Shown here: positions 7,677 to 15,868 of the stretch, piece after piece | Layout: the number at the start of each line of letters is the position of its first letter | Position numbering within the stretch: position 1 is the first letter of the stretch | Assembly: GCF_000831645.3 (NCBI RefSeq) | Contig: NZ_CP012559.1 | Location: forward strand, 2,726,549-2,790,548 | DNA: 64,000 nt | Direction: 5' to 3' | Source of the DNA: Companilactobacillus heilongjiangensis | Lineage (GTDB): Bacteria > Bacillota > Bacilli > Lactobacillales > Lactobacillaceae | Translations under genes and position numbers: made by a program | The notes under the pieces: generated by a model | The model's database searches: none | What the model was told of the DNA's origin: nothing | The model's input: only the letters and a program-made list of their open reading frames with translations

Positions 7677-8765
7677 TTGAACAAACGAATCAAACTGAAT
7701 GTAGGAGAAAAAGGTGTCCTCCTTGTTGAAGGAATAGGCACCTTTCTTTTATTTCAGATAATAAACGTAATTTTAATTAGTAACATTGGTAAGGCTAAAT
7801 TGATGACGAACTTGCTAACAAATTGGCAAAGTTTAATAGCCGATAAGTTGTGGGTCGTCGTCGTTGTTTTGGCATTGGAAATTTTTCTGACTTATTTAAT
7901 TGTAATTAGTGTTTATCACCGGATGGAATTGGACCAAATCAAACGAATTTTGCAAAAGACTGCCGATGATAATTTAACCAAGCCAGTCGATATTAAGGTC
8001 AACCAGAGTCTCCAAAGTATTGTTGATAGTTTTAACCTGTTAATTTCCAATATGAACCGTCGAGCTGAAGAGCAGCGGCAATCTGAGGAGAGTAAGGATG
8101 AACTGATCAGCAATGTCAGTCACGATATTAGAACGCCTTTGACGTCCGTGATTGGCTATTTAGGATTGATTGAAAGTAAAAATTATAACGATTTGGGTCA
8201 GATTTTAAAATACACCCATATCGCTTATAAAAAATCGCAAGAAATGCAAAATTTGGTCAACTCACTTTTCGAGTATGCCAATGTTCAGCATGCAACAAGT
8301 CGTTTGAATATGACCAAGTTCGATATGGCCCAAATGTTGGATCAATTGTCAGCTGACTTTGAGTTAGAAGCCAATAAACGCGGGATGGAAATTATGGTTA
8401 ATTCCACTCCAGACAAGATTCTCATGAAGGGCGATACGGAAAAACTCGGTCGTGTCTTTAATAATTTGATCATGAACGCCTTGAAATATGGTAAAGGTGC
8501 CACTCATATCTGGTTAACGGCTGAAAAGAAAGATAAAGAAGTCGTGGTGACAGTTGCCAATAATGGTCAACCGATACCTGAGGATTCTTTAAAACATGTC
8601 TTTGACCGTTTCTATCGGGTTGAGGATTCTCGTTCTAAAAAGACCGGTGGAACTGGTTTAGGTTTGGCGATTGCCCAGAGTATGGTGCAATTGCATGGTG
8701 GAACGATTGCTGTAACATCTGATGATGAGAAAACATCATTTATTAGCCATTTTCCAATTTCTTAA
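7677..8765 (+). CDS. VanS-like sensor histidine kinase
   Basis: A 362-residue membrane kinase. Segments at about 14-36 and 57-80 flank a very short external loop, so the sensor belongs to the intramembrane-sensing or short-loop type. HAMP-like and coiled-coil residues run to 140. The H-box SNVSHDIRTPL has H149, and the ATPase domain has N-box NLIMNALKYG and G-box GTGLGLAIA. I choose the TTG at 7677 because GGAGGT lies within the end of the regulator gene at the right spacing. The longer frame upstream only re-reads that gene. It probably phosphorylates the upstream regulator. Confidence 0.9.
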   Translation: MNKRIKLNVGEKGVLLVEGIGTFLLFQIINVILISNIGKAKLMTNLLTNWQSLIADKLWVVVVVLALEIFLTYLIVISVYHRMELDQIKRILQKTADDNLTKPVDIKVNQSLQSIVDSFNLLISNMNRRAEEQRQSEESKDELISNVSHDIRTPLTSVIGYLGLIESKNYNDLGQILKYTHIAYKKSQEMQNLVNSLFEYANVQHATSRLNMTKFDMAQMLDQLSADFELEANKRGMEIMVNSTPDKILMKGDTEKLGRVFNNLIMNALKYGKGATHIWLTAEKKDKEVVVTVANNGQPIPEDSLKHVFDRFYRVEDSRSKKTGGTGLGLAIAQSMVQLHGGTIAVTSDDEKTSFISHFPIS

Positions 8766-8792
8766 TTTCAAGATTGATTTGTGAGGTTTAAT

Positions 8793-10031
8793 ATGAGGAA
8801 GTTTTTTAAGAAATTAACATTGGTAATGTCGATCATCATTTTGACGTTACCAGTTTTTGCATCAACTGTTCACGCTGAGGATACCGCTACACCACAGTTA
8901 GAAATGAATGCTACAGCTGGGATGATTTTTGACGAGCATACCGGACAAGTAGTTTACAAAAAAGACGCGGATGAGAAAGTTGCCATCGGTTCGATTACCA
9001 AAATTGTCACCTTATATTTAGTCACAAAGGCTATCAAAGAGGGCAAATTTACCGAAAAAGATATGTTGCGACCAACGCAAGCTCAAGCGGATATGACCCA
9101 GAAAAATGAGTTAACCAATGTTCGTTTGGATGCAGATAAAACTTACAGTGTCAAAGATTTATATGAGGCTGCATGGATAGTTTCTTCCAATTCAGCTGCC
9201 ATGATGTTGGCTGATAAAGTTGCCGGCAGTCAAGGTGAATTCGTCAAATTGATGCGTAAGACGGTCAAAGACTGGGGCATTAAAGGTGCCGAACTCTATA
9301 ATGTGTCCGGATTGAATAATTCAGATTTACAACCTGATATGTATTTAGGAACCGACCAAGATGAAAACAAACTATCAGCTAATGACATCGGTGTTATCGT
9401 CAAACACGTGCTAGATGAATATCCTGAAATTTTACAAACAACATCTAAAGCAAAATTAGATTTCCCAGTAGGCAATGAAACAAAGACATATGATTCTTTG
9501 AATTTATTGTTAAAAGGACATCGTGATTACCAAGAAGGCTATGAATTTGACGGCCTAAAAACCGGAACAACCGATGCGGCTGGCGAATCATTCGTAGGAA
9601 CCTTGCCAATCCAAGATACCAGAATGGTAACAATTGTTTTGAACGCTCAAGGTGAAAAAGAAGACCGCGACAAACGTTTCCGTAGCACCCAAAAGTTAGT
9701 CCATTTCTTAGCCGATAATTATGAACGCAAAGAAGTAATTAAAAAAAATCAGACCATAACTATTAATAATAAAAAATATAAAACATATGAACCTGTTTAT
9801 ACTTGGCTCCTAAAAAATAATAATGTTGAAAATTTACGTTATAATGTAAGCAGAAACGATTTAGGATTTACCGCGATTCACAATAAGAAAACAGTGAAGT
9901 TGATTGCAACCAACACAGACGGTGGCTATCTACCTTATAAACAAACAATTGTTAAAAAAGCAATTCATAAGGAGACCAACCATAAATCATGGTGGGATCA
10001 AATAATAGAATTCTTTCAGCATCTATTCTAG
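8793..10031 (+). CDS. dacA: Serine-type D-Ala-D-Ala carboxypeptidase (PBP5/DacA family)
   Basis: A 412-residue secreted or membrane-attached penicillin-binding protein that trims the terminal D-Ala of peptidoglycan stem peptides. Motifs are signal peptide 1-28 (cut after VHA), SxxK at 67-70 (SITK), SxN in SSNSAAM, and KTG in LKTGTTDAAGESF. After the peptidase domain a PBP5_C-like beta region and a short amphipathic C-terminus (WWDQIIEFFQHLF) could hold it to the membrane. The ATG at 8793 is preceded by GTGAGG; the frame is open 12 bases further up, but that GTG is the ribosome site. It follows the kinase by 27 bases and is probably co-transcribed. Confidence 0.92.
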   Translation: MRKFFKKLTLVMSIIILTLPVFASTVHAEDTATPQLEMNATAGMIFDEHTGQVVYKKDADEKVAIGSITKIVTLYLVTKAIKEGKFTEKDMLRPTQAQADMTQKNELTNVRLDADKTYSVKDLYEAAWIVSSNSAAMMLADKVAGSQGEFVKLMRKTVKDWGIKGAELYNVSGLNNSDLQPDMYLGTDQDENKLSANDIGVIVKHVLDEYPEILQTTSKAKLDFPVGNETKTYDSLNLLLKGHRDYQEGYEFDGLKTGTTDAAGESFVGTLPIQDTRMVTIVLNAQGEKEDRDKRFRSTQKLVHFLADNYERKEVIKKNQTITINNKKYKTYEPVYTWLLKNNNVENLRYNVSRNDLGFTAIHNKKTVKLIATNTDGGYLPYKQTIVKKAIHKETNHKSWWDQIIEFFQHLF

Positions 10032-10075
10032 GAGTGAAAGAATGTAATTATATTTGTACATATAGAGAAATAAAT

Positions 10076-10116
10076 TAGTCGGAAGAGCGGAGATTATTCA
10101 TTAGTTCTTTCGACTC
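10076..10116 (+). repeat. Family-1 repeat, deletion derivative copy 6
   Basis: Only the distal terminus is left: TAGTCGGAAGAGCGGAGA followed by a short insert and GTTCTTTCGACTCA, which is close to the complement of the start. It is a mini-hairpin about 65 bases before the full copy at 10181. Confidence 0.6.
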
Positions 10117-10180
10117 ATTTAATATGTGTAAACTTGTGATGGTAAACTGTTTTTATCCAAAACAAACAACGAGTAACCTA

Positions 10181-10354
10181 GCTGGAGGTTGACAGAGAAT
10201 TCACCAGCAGTGAAGTTATGATCAGGGCGAAAGACCTGATTATAAAGGACGACTTTTGAGACGCGGTGTTCGGCTCAAAAGCGAGGTTCGAGACCGTACT
10301 TTGGCTCGGACCGGTCCTCACAGCAGGCGAAATTCTCTGTCAACCGGAAGCGGC
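10181..10354 (+). repeat. Family-1 repeat, copy 7
   Basis: GGAGGTTGACAGAGAATT pairs with AATTCTCTGTCAACCGG. The first hairpin here is ATCAGG(gcgaaaga)CCTGAT instead of the usual TATGGC/GCCATT, so its sequence has changed with pairing kept. It ends 37 bases before the murE ATG, leaving little room for a separate promoter. Confidence 0.85.
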
Positions 10355-10391
10355 AATAAACTTTTACCTTTTAAATTAAGGAGCGTGTAAT

Positions 10392-11921
10392 ATGAGTTTA
10401 AAGATCAAGAATGCTTTAGCAATTTTAAAGGAACACGATTTACTGGTTTCAAGTTCAGTAACAGATGAAAACCTCGAAGTAACTAAGATTAGTTACAATT
10501 CAAAAGAAGACCAAACTAACGGAATCTTCTTTTGTAAAGGGAACGGATTCAAGGGCGAATACTTGGATCAAGCAATTAAAAATGGTGCCGCAATCTATGT
10601 TTCTGAAAAAGAATACAGCACTGATATTGACCGTCTAATTGTTAAGGATGCTTCTAAAGCCTTGTCACTCTTGAGTGCAGAGTTTTATGGGAATCCTCAA
10701 AATGACTTATTTATTGTTGCCTTCACTGGAACTAAAGGTAAGACAACAACTTCATATTTTCTTTACGATATTTTAAAACGTGCTTATCCAAAACAAGTCG
10801 GACTATTCTCAACTGTTGACCGAATTGTTGGACCAAAGCCTGAAGATGAATTTAAATCAGATTTAACAACTCCTGAATCAATGGAATTATTCCACGATAT
10901 GCGTGCTTGTGTTGACAATGGCATCAAATATTTGGTTATGGAAGTTTCTTCCCAAGCCTATAAGAAGAACCGTGTTTACGGTTTGAAATTTGATATCGGT
11001 GGTTTCTTGAACATTACACCCGACCATATCGGACCTAACGAACATCCTACTTACGCTGATTATTTGAACTGCAAGAAGCAATTGATGATCAACTCGAAAG
11101 TTAATATTATTAACCGTCAAACTGATTACTATGACACAGTTTATGCGGCCGCTAAACAAACAAGTGATGATAAAGATATTTATCGTTTTGCTAAAAATGA
11201 AGTTGGTGACACAGACTTCAGTATCCGTAACAAAGAGTCTAATTTAAACGATTCCGTCTTCACATTCACAGCTGAAAGCGATAAAGCTGAAGATTTGCAA
11301 GAACACAGTGAATATACTTATGCATTAGGTCTTGTTGGTGATTTCAATGAACTCAACGCCGCTGCCGCAATTATTGCTGCTAAGAAGATTGGTGTTAAAA
11401 ACGAAATAATTGCTGAAAGTTTGAAGTCAGCTTTTGTGCCCGGCAGAATGGAACACATTAATACCAAAGCTCATGGGACAATATTTGTTGATTATGCACA
11501 CAATTATGCTAGTATGAATGCTTTATTGAGTTTTCTAAGACGTGAATATCCAGACTCAAGAATCAAGGTAGTCGTTGGTAGTCCCGGTGATAAGGGAGTT
11601 TCTAGACGTGCCGGCTTTGCTAAAGTTTTAACTGAATTAGCCGATGCCGCTATTTTGACAACTGATGACCCTGGATTCGAAGATCCTGCTGATATTTGTC
11701 GCCAAATTGATTCCGGAATCGATCACACGAAAGTTGACGTGAAGATTGAACTTGACCGTCCAACTGCTATTCGTGAAATGATTGAATCTAGTCACGGTGA
11801 TGACATTGTGGTCCTTGCTGCTAAAGGAAACGATGCCTATCAAAAGACGAAAGGCGTGGACGTACCATATCCAAGCGACCCAGTAGTTGCTAAGAAAATT
11901 TTGAAGGATATTGAGGATTAG
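10392..11921 (+). CDS. murE: UDP-MurNAc-tripeptide synthetase MurE (probably L-lysine-adding)
   Basis: A 509-residue Mur ligase that adds the third stem-peptide residue in the cytoplasm. The N-terminal UDP-binding domain runs to about 100. The ATP loop TGTKGKTTT is at 112-120, the central domain has TTPESME and NITPDHIG, and the C-terminal domain starts near PGRMEHI. The specificity loop reads DDPGFEDP at 425-432 rather than the DNPR of meso-DAP enzymes, fitting an L-Lys-type wall. The start has AAGGAG upstream. The aspartate racemase begins 4 bases after the stop, so wall building and D-Asp supply are probably linked. The Mur ligase call is firm; the amino-acid choice is an inference. Confidence 0.9.
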   Translation: MSLKIKNALAILKEHDLLVSSSVTDENLEVTKISYNSKEDQTNGIFFCKGNGFKGEYLDQAIKNGAAIYVSEKEYSTDIDRLIVKDASKALSLLSAEFYGNPQNDLFIVAFTGTKGKTTTSYFLYDILKRAYPKQVGLFSTVDRIVGPKPEDEFKSDLTTPESMELFHDMRACVDNGIKYLVMEVSSQAYKKNRVYGLKFDIGGFLNITPDHIGPNEHPTYADYLNCKKQLMINSKVNIINRQTDYYDTVYAAAKQTSDDKDIYRFAKNEVGDTDFSIRNKESNLNDSVFTFTAESDKAEDLQEHSEYTYALGLVGDFNELNAAAAIIAAKKIGVKNEIIAESLKSAFVPGRMEHINTKAHGTIFVDYAHNYASMNALLSFLRREYPDSRIKVVVGSPGDKGVSRRAGFAKVLTELADAAILTTDDPGFEDPADICRQIDSGIDHTKVDVKIELDRPTAIREMIESSHGDDIVVLAAKGNDAYQKTKGVDVPYPSDPVVAKKILKDIED

Positions 11922-11925
11922 AATT

Positions 11926-12663
11926 ATGAAAAAATTCTTTACCGTATTAGGTGGCATGGGAAGTTTAGCCACTGAAAGTTATGTGCATTTGTTGAATGAA
12001 CGGACACCAACTGAAAAGGACCAAGATTACTTGGACTATATTTTGGTAAATCACTCAACAGTTCCTGATCGAACAGCACATATCTTGGACAACAGTAAAC
12101 CTAGTTTTTTACCTCCATTGGTTGAGGATATCAAGCAACAGAGCATGTTTCATCCTGAATTCATGGTTTTAATCTGTAATACAGCTCATTATTACTATAA
12201 AGAATTGCAAGCGGCCACTGATGTGCCTTTGATTCACATGCCACACATGGCTATTAGCGTAATGAAAAAGCAGTATCCTAATGCTAAAAGAATTGGTTTG
12301 ATTGCTACTAAGGGTACGATTGCTGATCATATTTACGAAAATGAAATTAAAGATGCTGGTTTCGAATATAGTTTGGGTGACCAAGAAGTTCAGAATCAGG
12401 TTGAAAGTTTGATTTACGACGATATTAAAGTCAAAGGTCAAGTTAACGCCGAAAAGTATCACCATATTTTGCAGACAATGCACGATAAGTTTGGTTGTGA
12501 TGTCATTGTTCTTGGCTGTACAGAGTTGTCGCTAGCTCAAGAAAAAGCCGGTGACCATCCTTACAACGTGATTGATGGACAAGGGATTATCGTTGACAAG
12601 TCCATTGAATTTGCCGAAAAAATTCGTCGTGGCGAAAAAATCGATTTTACTAAGATTTATTAA
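11926..12663 (+). CDS. racD: Aspartate racemase
   Basis: A 245-residue Asp/Glu racemase family protein, PLP-independent. The two catalytic cysteines lie at C84 (LICNTAHY) and C198 (LGCTELSL), with GGMGSLAT at the N-terminus for substrate carboxylate binding. It would convert L-Asp to D-Asp. Directly after murE (4-base gap), the likely use is the D-Asp bridge residue of L-Lys-D-Asp peptidoglycan, which is inference. The ATG at 11926 is chosen over an in-frame ATG at 11911 inside murE because it matches the family start MKKFFTVLGG; TTGAGGA lies ahead of it. Confidence 0.9.
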   Translation: MKKFFTVLGGMGSLATESYVHLLNERTPTEKDQDYLDYILVNHSTVPDRTAHILDNSKPSFLPPLVEDIKQQSMFHPEFMVLICNTAHYYYKELQAATDVPLIHMPHMAISVMKKQYPNAKRIGLIATKGTIADHIYENEIKDAGFEYSLGDQEVQNQVESLIYDDIKVKGQVNAEKYHHILQTMHDKFGCDVIVLGCTELSLAQEKAGDHPYNVIDGQGIIVDKSIEFAEKIRRGEKIDFTKIY

Positions 12664-12679
12664 TGTTTCATGAGAAACA

Positions 12680-12709
12680 TTGCGAAAATAAACCGGCATT
12701 CGATATAAT
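12680..12709 (+). promoter_or_regulatory. Candidate promoter of the lipoprotein gene
   Basis: TTGCGA and TATAAT are separated by 18 bases. The promoter follows an 8-base perfect hairpin (AATGTTTC/GAAACATT) right after the racD stop and lies 27 bases before the lipoprotein ATG. Confidence 0.55.
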
Positions 12710-12736
12710 GTTGGGTGTATAAGGAGGTATTTTCCA

Positions 12737-13297
12737 ATGCTTAAAAGATTATCTATCTTCGCAGTTATCTTCTCAGGGATTTTATTAGCGGGTTGTTCAC
12801 AACAATCAGCAAGTACACAATCAACATCAAGCTCTGATACTTCTACAAGTAGTAGTAAAAAAGCCCCTGCTAAGACGACCAAGTCAGCTCCAGCAGACAC
12901 TAAGAGTGCTTCAGATACAAATTCAAGTTCGGATGAATCAAAGACAACAGATAGTCAAAATTCATCAAATAATAGTAATACTAACCAAACGAATGACAAC
13001 AGTACTAATAACAGCAATACAAATGATTCAAGTACAACTAATGATGATCAGACATCACAAAGCCAAGGCCAACAACAGACACAAGTTAGCCTAACAACAG
13101 CTGATCAAGCAGTTCAATTCTTGGCAGATAAATTGAGTTCAACATATGACAAGTCAACAACGCAATATGTTGCCAATGGAAAAGTTACTTGGGATAACGT
13201 TACTGGATATCAAATAAATATCTATAGTAAAAATTCCGATTCACCTGTTGGAAGCTATTTAGTTCCCGCAAATGGACAGTATTTCCAAATTTGGTAA
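12737..13297 (+). CDS. Ser/Thr/Asn-rich lipoprotein, unknown function
   Basis: A 186-residue precursor with a lipoprotein signal peptide ending in LLAGC (C20 is the lipidation site). Residues about 21-115 form a low-complexity linker of Ser, Thr, Asn, Asp and Gln, as used to span the wall. A small globular C-terminal domain follows (about 116-186, containing TTADQAVQFLADKL and ending YFQIW). The AAGGAGG ribosome site is strong. I know similar domains in lactobacillar lipoproteins but no assigned function. It lies downstream of murE-racD but appears to have its own promoter. Confidence 0.85.
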   Translation: MLKRLSIFAVIFSGILLAGCSQQSASTQSTSSSDTSTSSSKKAPAKTTKSAPADTKSASDTNSSSDESKTTDSQNSSNNSNTNQTNDNSTNNSNTNDSSTTNDDQTSQSQGQQQTQVSLTTADQAVQFLADKLSSTYDKSTTQYVANGKVTWDNVTGYQINIYSKNSDSPVGSYLVPANGQYFQIW

Positions 13298-13340
13298 TGG
13301 CGTGTAGCTTGCCTTTACAATAATAATTAGTTATATTTTT

Positions 13341-13388
13341 AGGAGGTCGGTACAAAACATTTATGTTTTGTTCTGGCCTCTATTTTGG
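13341..13388 (+). terminator. Possible terminator of the lipoprotein gene
   Basis: AGGTCGGTACAAAACAT and ATGTTTTGTTCTGGCCT form a long imperfect stem. The trailing U-run (CTATTTTGG) is poor, so termination efficiency is uncertain. Confidence 0.45.
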
Positions 13389-13403
13389 TTGGTAATGAAA
13401 TAT

Positions 13404-13587
13404 ACCGCCTCCGGTCGTCAGTAATGTAGTCCGCTATGGGGACCGGTCCGAGCCGAAGTGCGGTCTCGAACCTCGACTTGAAGCCTTACCATAAACCGGT
13501 AAGTCTCCAAGCTCGTCCCGTGGTGTAACGGCTAAAGCCATAACGCCACCTCCATGGCTGGGACTACATTACTGACGACCGGAGGCT
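13404..13587 (-). repeat. Family-1 repeat, copy 8
   Basis: CCGCCTCCGGTCGTCAGTAA is matched at the other end by TTACTGACGACCGGAGGC, giving one of the most perfect terminal stems in the family. It closes on the right the murE-racD-lipoprotein unit whose left element is copy 7. Confidence 0.88.
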
Positions 13588-13710
13588 CGGGTTTTGGTTT
13601 AAAATTAATTGGTCAGACGTATTGAACATATTATTGTTTAATATTTGATAGTAGAATTAATTTTATAAATTGGTTCGAATATATAGAAATGGGTAGTGTT
13701 GGTTAAATAT

Positions 13711-13905
13711 GCCGTCTACAGAGCTGGGAAATATTCACAAGCTGTGCGGACCGGTCCGAGCCAAAGTACGGTCTCGAACCTCGGTTTGAAGCCTTGACAA
13801 AGTGCGTCAAGTCTCCAAACACGCCCGGTGGTATAAGTACGGGAGCTTCCTCCCGTACTTATGCCACTACCACGGCACACAAATATTTCCCAGCTCTTCC
13901 GACTA
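13711..13905 (-). repeat. Family-1 repeat, copy 9 with extended first hairpin
   Basis: The termini are GCCGTCTACAGAGCTGGGAA and TTCCCAGCTCTTCCGACTA. Its first hairpin has an unusual 13-base perfect stem, ATAAGTACGGGAG/CTCCCGTACTTAT with loop CTTC, where other copies have about 7 pairs. This makes it the longest copy. Confidence 0.88.
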
Positions 13906-14105
13906 ATTGATCTATATTAATTGAACGTAAGAGTATTCAATTGTTTTTATGCTCAACCAGTTTTATATACTGAAATATAATCCATGCGTTATGGAACTAA
14001 AAACATAAGTTCAAAAGCAAGAACCATTAAGGGATTTCAATCATTGATATACAAGCTGAATATTATTTGTTCAACGTATTATTGATGATTGTATAAAAAT
14101 GCATT

Positions 14106-14290
14106 AGCCGGAGGGTTCGAGGGAGATAGGTAACCAGCAGTGGGAAGAGTTGTTATGGCTTCAGCCATTACAACACTAGGACGAGTTTTGAGACGTGGTT
14201 TTCGGCTCAAAATCGAGGTGCGAGACCGCACTTTGGCTCGCACCGGTCCCCACAGCAGGTTAACCTATCTCCCTCGAACCCGGAGGCGGC
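14106..14290 (+). repeat. Family-1 repeat, copy 10
   Basis: GGGTTCGAGGGAGATAGG pairs with CCTATCTCCCTCGAACCC. The hairpins are TTGTTATGGC/GCCATTACAA, TTTTGAG/CTCAAAA and GGTGCGAG/CTCGCACC, the last fully compensated. It ends only 31 bases before the ATG of the metal-binding lipoprotein. Confidence 0.88.
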
Positions 14291-14321
14291 AACAAGCAAA
14301 TATATAAACAGAGGATAATAA

Positions 14322-15197
14322 ATGCGGAAAAGAAAAGGATTATTATTGGCTTTATTTTCGCTACTGATTTTTATCGGGGGATGCAGTCATCGACCAACAT
14401 CTCCAAAAATCATCACAACAACGGTCAATACTTACATTGAGCCAATTAAGAGTGTTGTGGGTAATAAATATAAAGTGGAATCGATCATCAAGTCAGTTAA
14501 TGTTGATCCCCACAGTTTTTCGCCCTCAAGTAACGATGCTAAATTGATTGCGGATTCGCGATTGGTTGTGTCGAGTGGCTTGGGTTATGACGATTGGGTC
14601 AACAAAATTGTTACCGCAAATAGTCAGAATAAAAATTTGATTGATTTTGCCGGGGATGTGCTTGATAAAAAAGATGGCGACAATGAACATGTTTGGTTTG
14701 GCGTTCGGAATGTTCAAAAGTTGAGCCAGTCAATTTATCAACGTATGAGTAAAGTTGATCCCAAAAATAAAGCTTATTATCAAGCTAACTTTAAGAAATA
14801 TGATTTAAAATTAGATAGTTTAATCCAAAGAGAAGATGCTTTGAAAAAGTATACTAATGGGAAAAAGGCTTATGTCACGGAACCTTTGCCTTATTATCTG
14901 CTAAAAGACCTCGGCGTAACGATTGCCAATCCACACTTTGCTAAAGCGATTGAGGATGATACTGACCCTTCAATTGAAGATGTTAAGGATATGGAAAATG
15001 GTTTGAAGAATCATCAGGTCAGTTTTTTAGTTGTTAATAAACAAGTTACCAGCGGTATTATTACTAAGATGACCAGTTTAGCTAAGCAATACCATGTGCC
15101 AATCGTTTACTTTACGGAAACGTTGCCTAGTGATTTAGGATATTATGACTGGATGGATGGAAACGTCGCTCAGATTGAAAGGATAGTGAAGAAATAG
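14322..15197 (+). CDS. Metal ABC transporter substrate-binding lipoprotein (ZnuA/TroA family)
   Basis: A 291-residue lipoprotein (lipobox IGGC, C21) of the cluster A-I metal-binding family. Candidate ligands are H64 (VDPHSF), H123 (NEHVWFG), H205 (ANPHFAK) and a late acidic residue near YFTETLPSD. The fold captures Zn(II) or Mn(II) outside the membrane for the ATPase and permease encoded next. There is no His-rich loop of the ZnuA kind, which leans slightly to manganese, but the metal cannot be decided. GAGGATAATAA precedes the ATG. The gene opens a three-gene operon bracketed by family-1 copies 10 and 11. Confidence 0.9.
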   Translation: MRKRKGLLLALFSLLIFIGGCSHRPTSPKIITTTVNTYIEPIKSVVGNKYKVESIIKSVNVDPHSFSPSSNDAKLIADSRLVVSSGLGYDDWVNKIVTANSQNKNLIDFAGDVLDKKDGDNEHVWFGVRNVQKLSQSIYQRMSKVDPKNKAYYQANFKKYDLKLDSLIQREDALKKYTNGKKAYVTEPLPYYLLKDLGVTIANPHFAKAIEDDTDPSIEDVKDMENGLKNHQVSFLVVNKQVTSGIITKMTSLAKQYHVPIVYFTETLPSDLGYYDWMDGNVAQIERIVKK

Positions 15198-15199
15198 CT

Positions 15200-15865
15200 G
15201 TGATTGAGGCAAAAAATTTAAGCAAAAGCTTTGGAAAACAACTCGTTTTTAAGAATCTGAATTTCAAGATTCAAGCGGGTGATTTTATTAGTTTGATTGG
15301 TCCCAATGGTTCAGGTAAAACGACTTTAGTTAAAATCATGATGGGATTAGAAAAGAAAACTAGCGGCGAGTTAAAAATCGACAAGCAGACAATTGGTTAC
15401 GTGCCCCAATTTCGCAATATTGATATCGATTATCCTTTGGATATTGAGCAGTTTGTTCGTCTGAATTTGAAGTTCACTTTAAGTCCAACCAAACGCCGTC
15501 ACGATAATGCCATTATTGAAGAAATTTTGGAAAAAACTAAGTTGACGGAATTGAAAAATCGTCCGTTAGGTTTAGCATCTGGCGGTGAAAAACAGAAGGC
15601 TTATTTAGCTCAAGCGTTGTTAAATGACCCGAAAGTTTTGATTTTGGATGAGTCCACGGCCAGTTTGGATGTTGAAGTTAAGATGCAACTGATGGATCTC
15701 GTGGAAGAATTGAATCACAAATATAATTTAACTGTTATCTTCATTACTCATGATTATGAGTTGACGAAAAAGTACACTAGTCGAGCACTTTTCTTCAAGC
15801 ACAAGACGATTGAAGAAGTGAACGTGGCCGATGTTTCTGAAGATATGTTTGATATGGGAGGTTAG
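15200..15865 (+). CDS. Metal ABC transporter ATP-binding protein
   Basis: A 221-residue ABC ATPase. Walker A is GPNGSGKT at 34-41, the Q-loop region is YVPQFRNID, the signature is LASGGEKQKA (ASGGE instead of the usual LSGGQ), Walker B is VLILDEST, and the switch histidine is in FITHD. It powers uptake through the permease that follows. The GTG start lies 2 bases after the lipoprotein stop. No clear separate ribosome site is seen, so translation is probably coupled. The length is normal for MntB/ZnuC-type subunits. Confidence 0.92.
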   Translation: MIEAKNLSKSFGKQLVFKNLNFKIQAGDFISLIGPNGSGKTTLVKIMMGLEKKTSGELKIDKQTIGYVPQFRNIDIDYPLDIEQFVRLNLKFTLSPTKRRHDNAIIEEILEKTKLTELKNRPLGLASGGEKQKAYLAQALLNDPKVLILDESTASLDVEVKMQLMDLVEELNHKYNLTVIFITHDYELTKKYTSRALFFKHKTIEEVNVADVSEDMFDMGG

Positions 15866-15868
15866 ATT

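Noticed and set aside
13404..14290. Three repeat copies close together as a CRISPR array
   Set aside because: Copies are in mixed orientation, about 180 bp long, palindromic and unevenly spaced, with no cas genes. This is not a CRISPR array.
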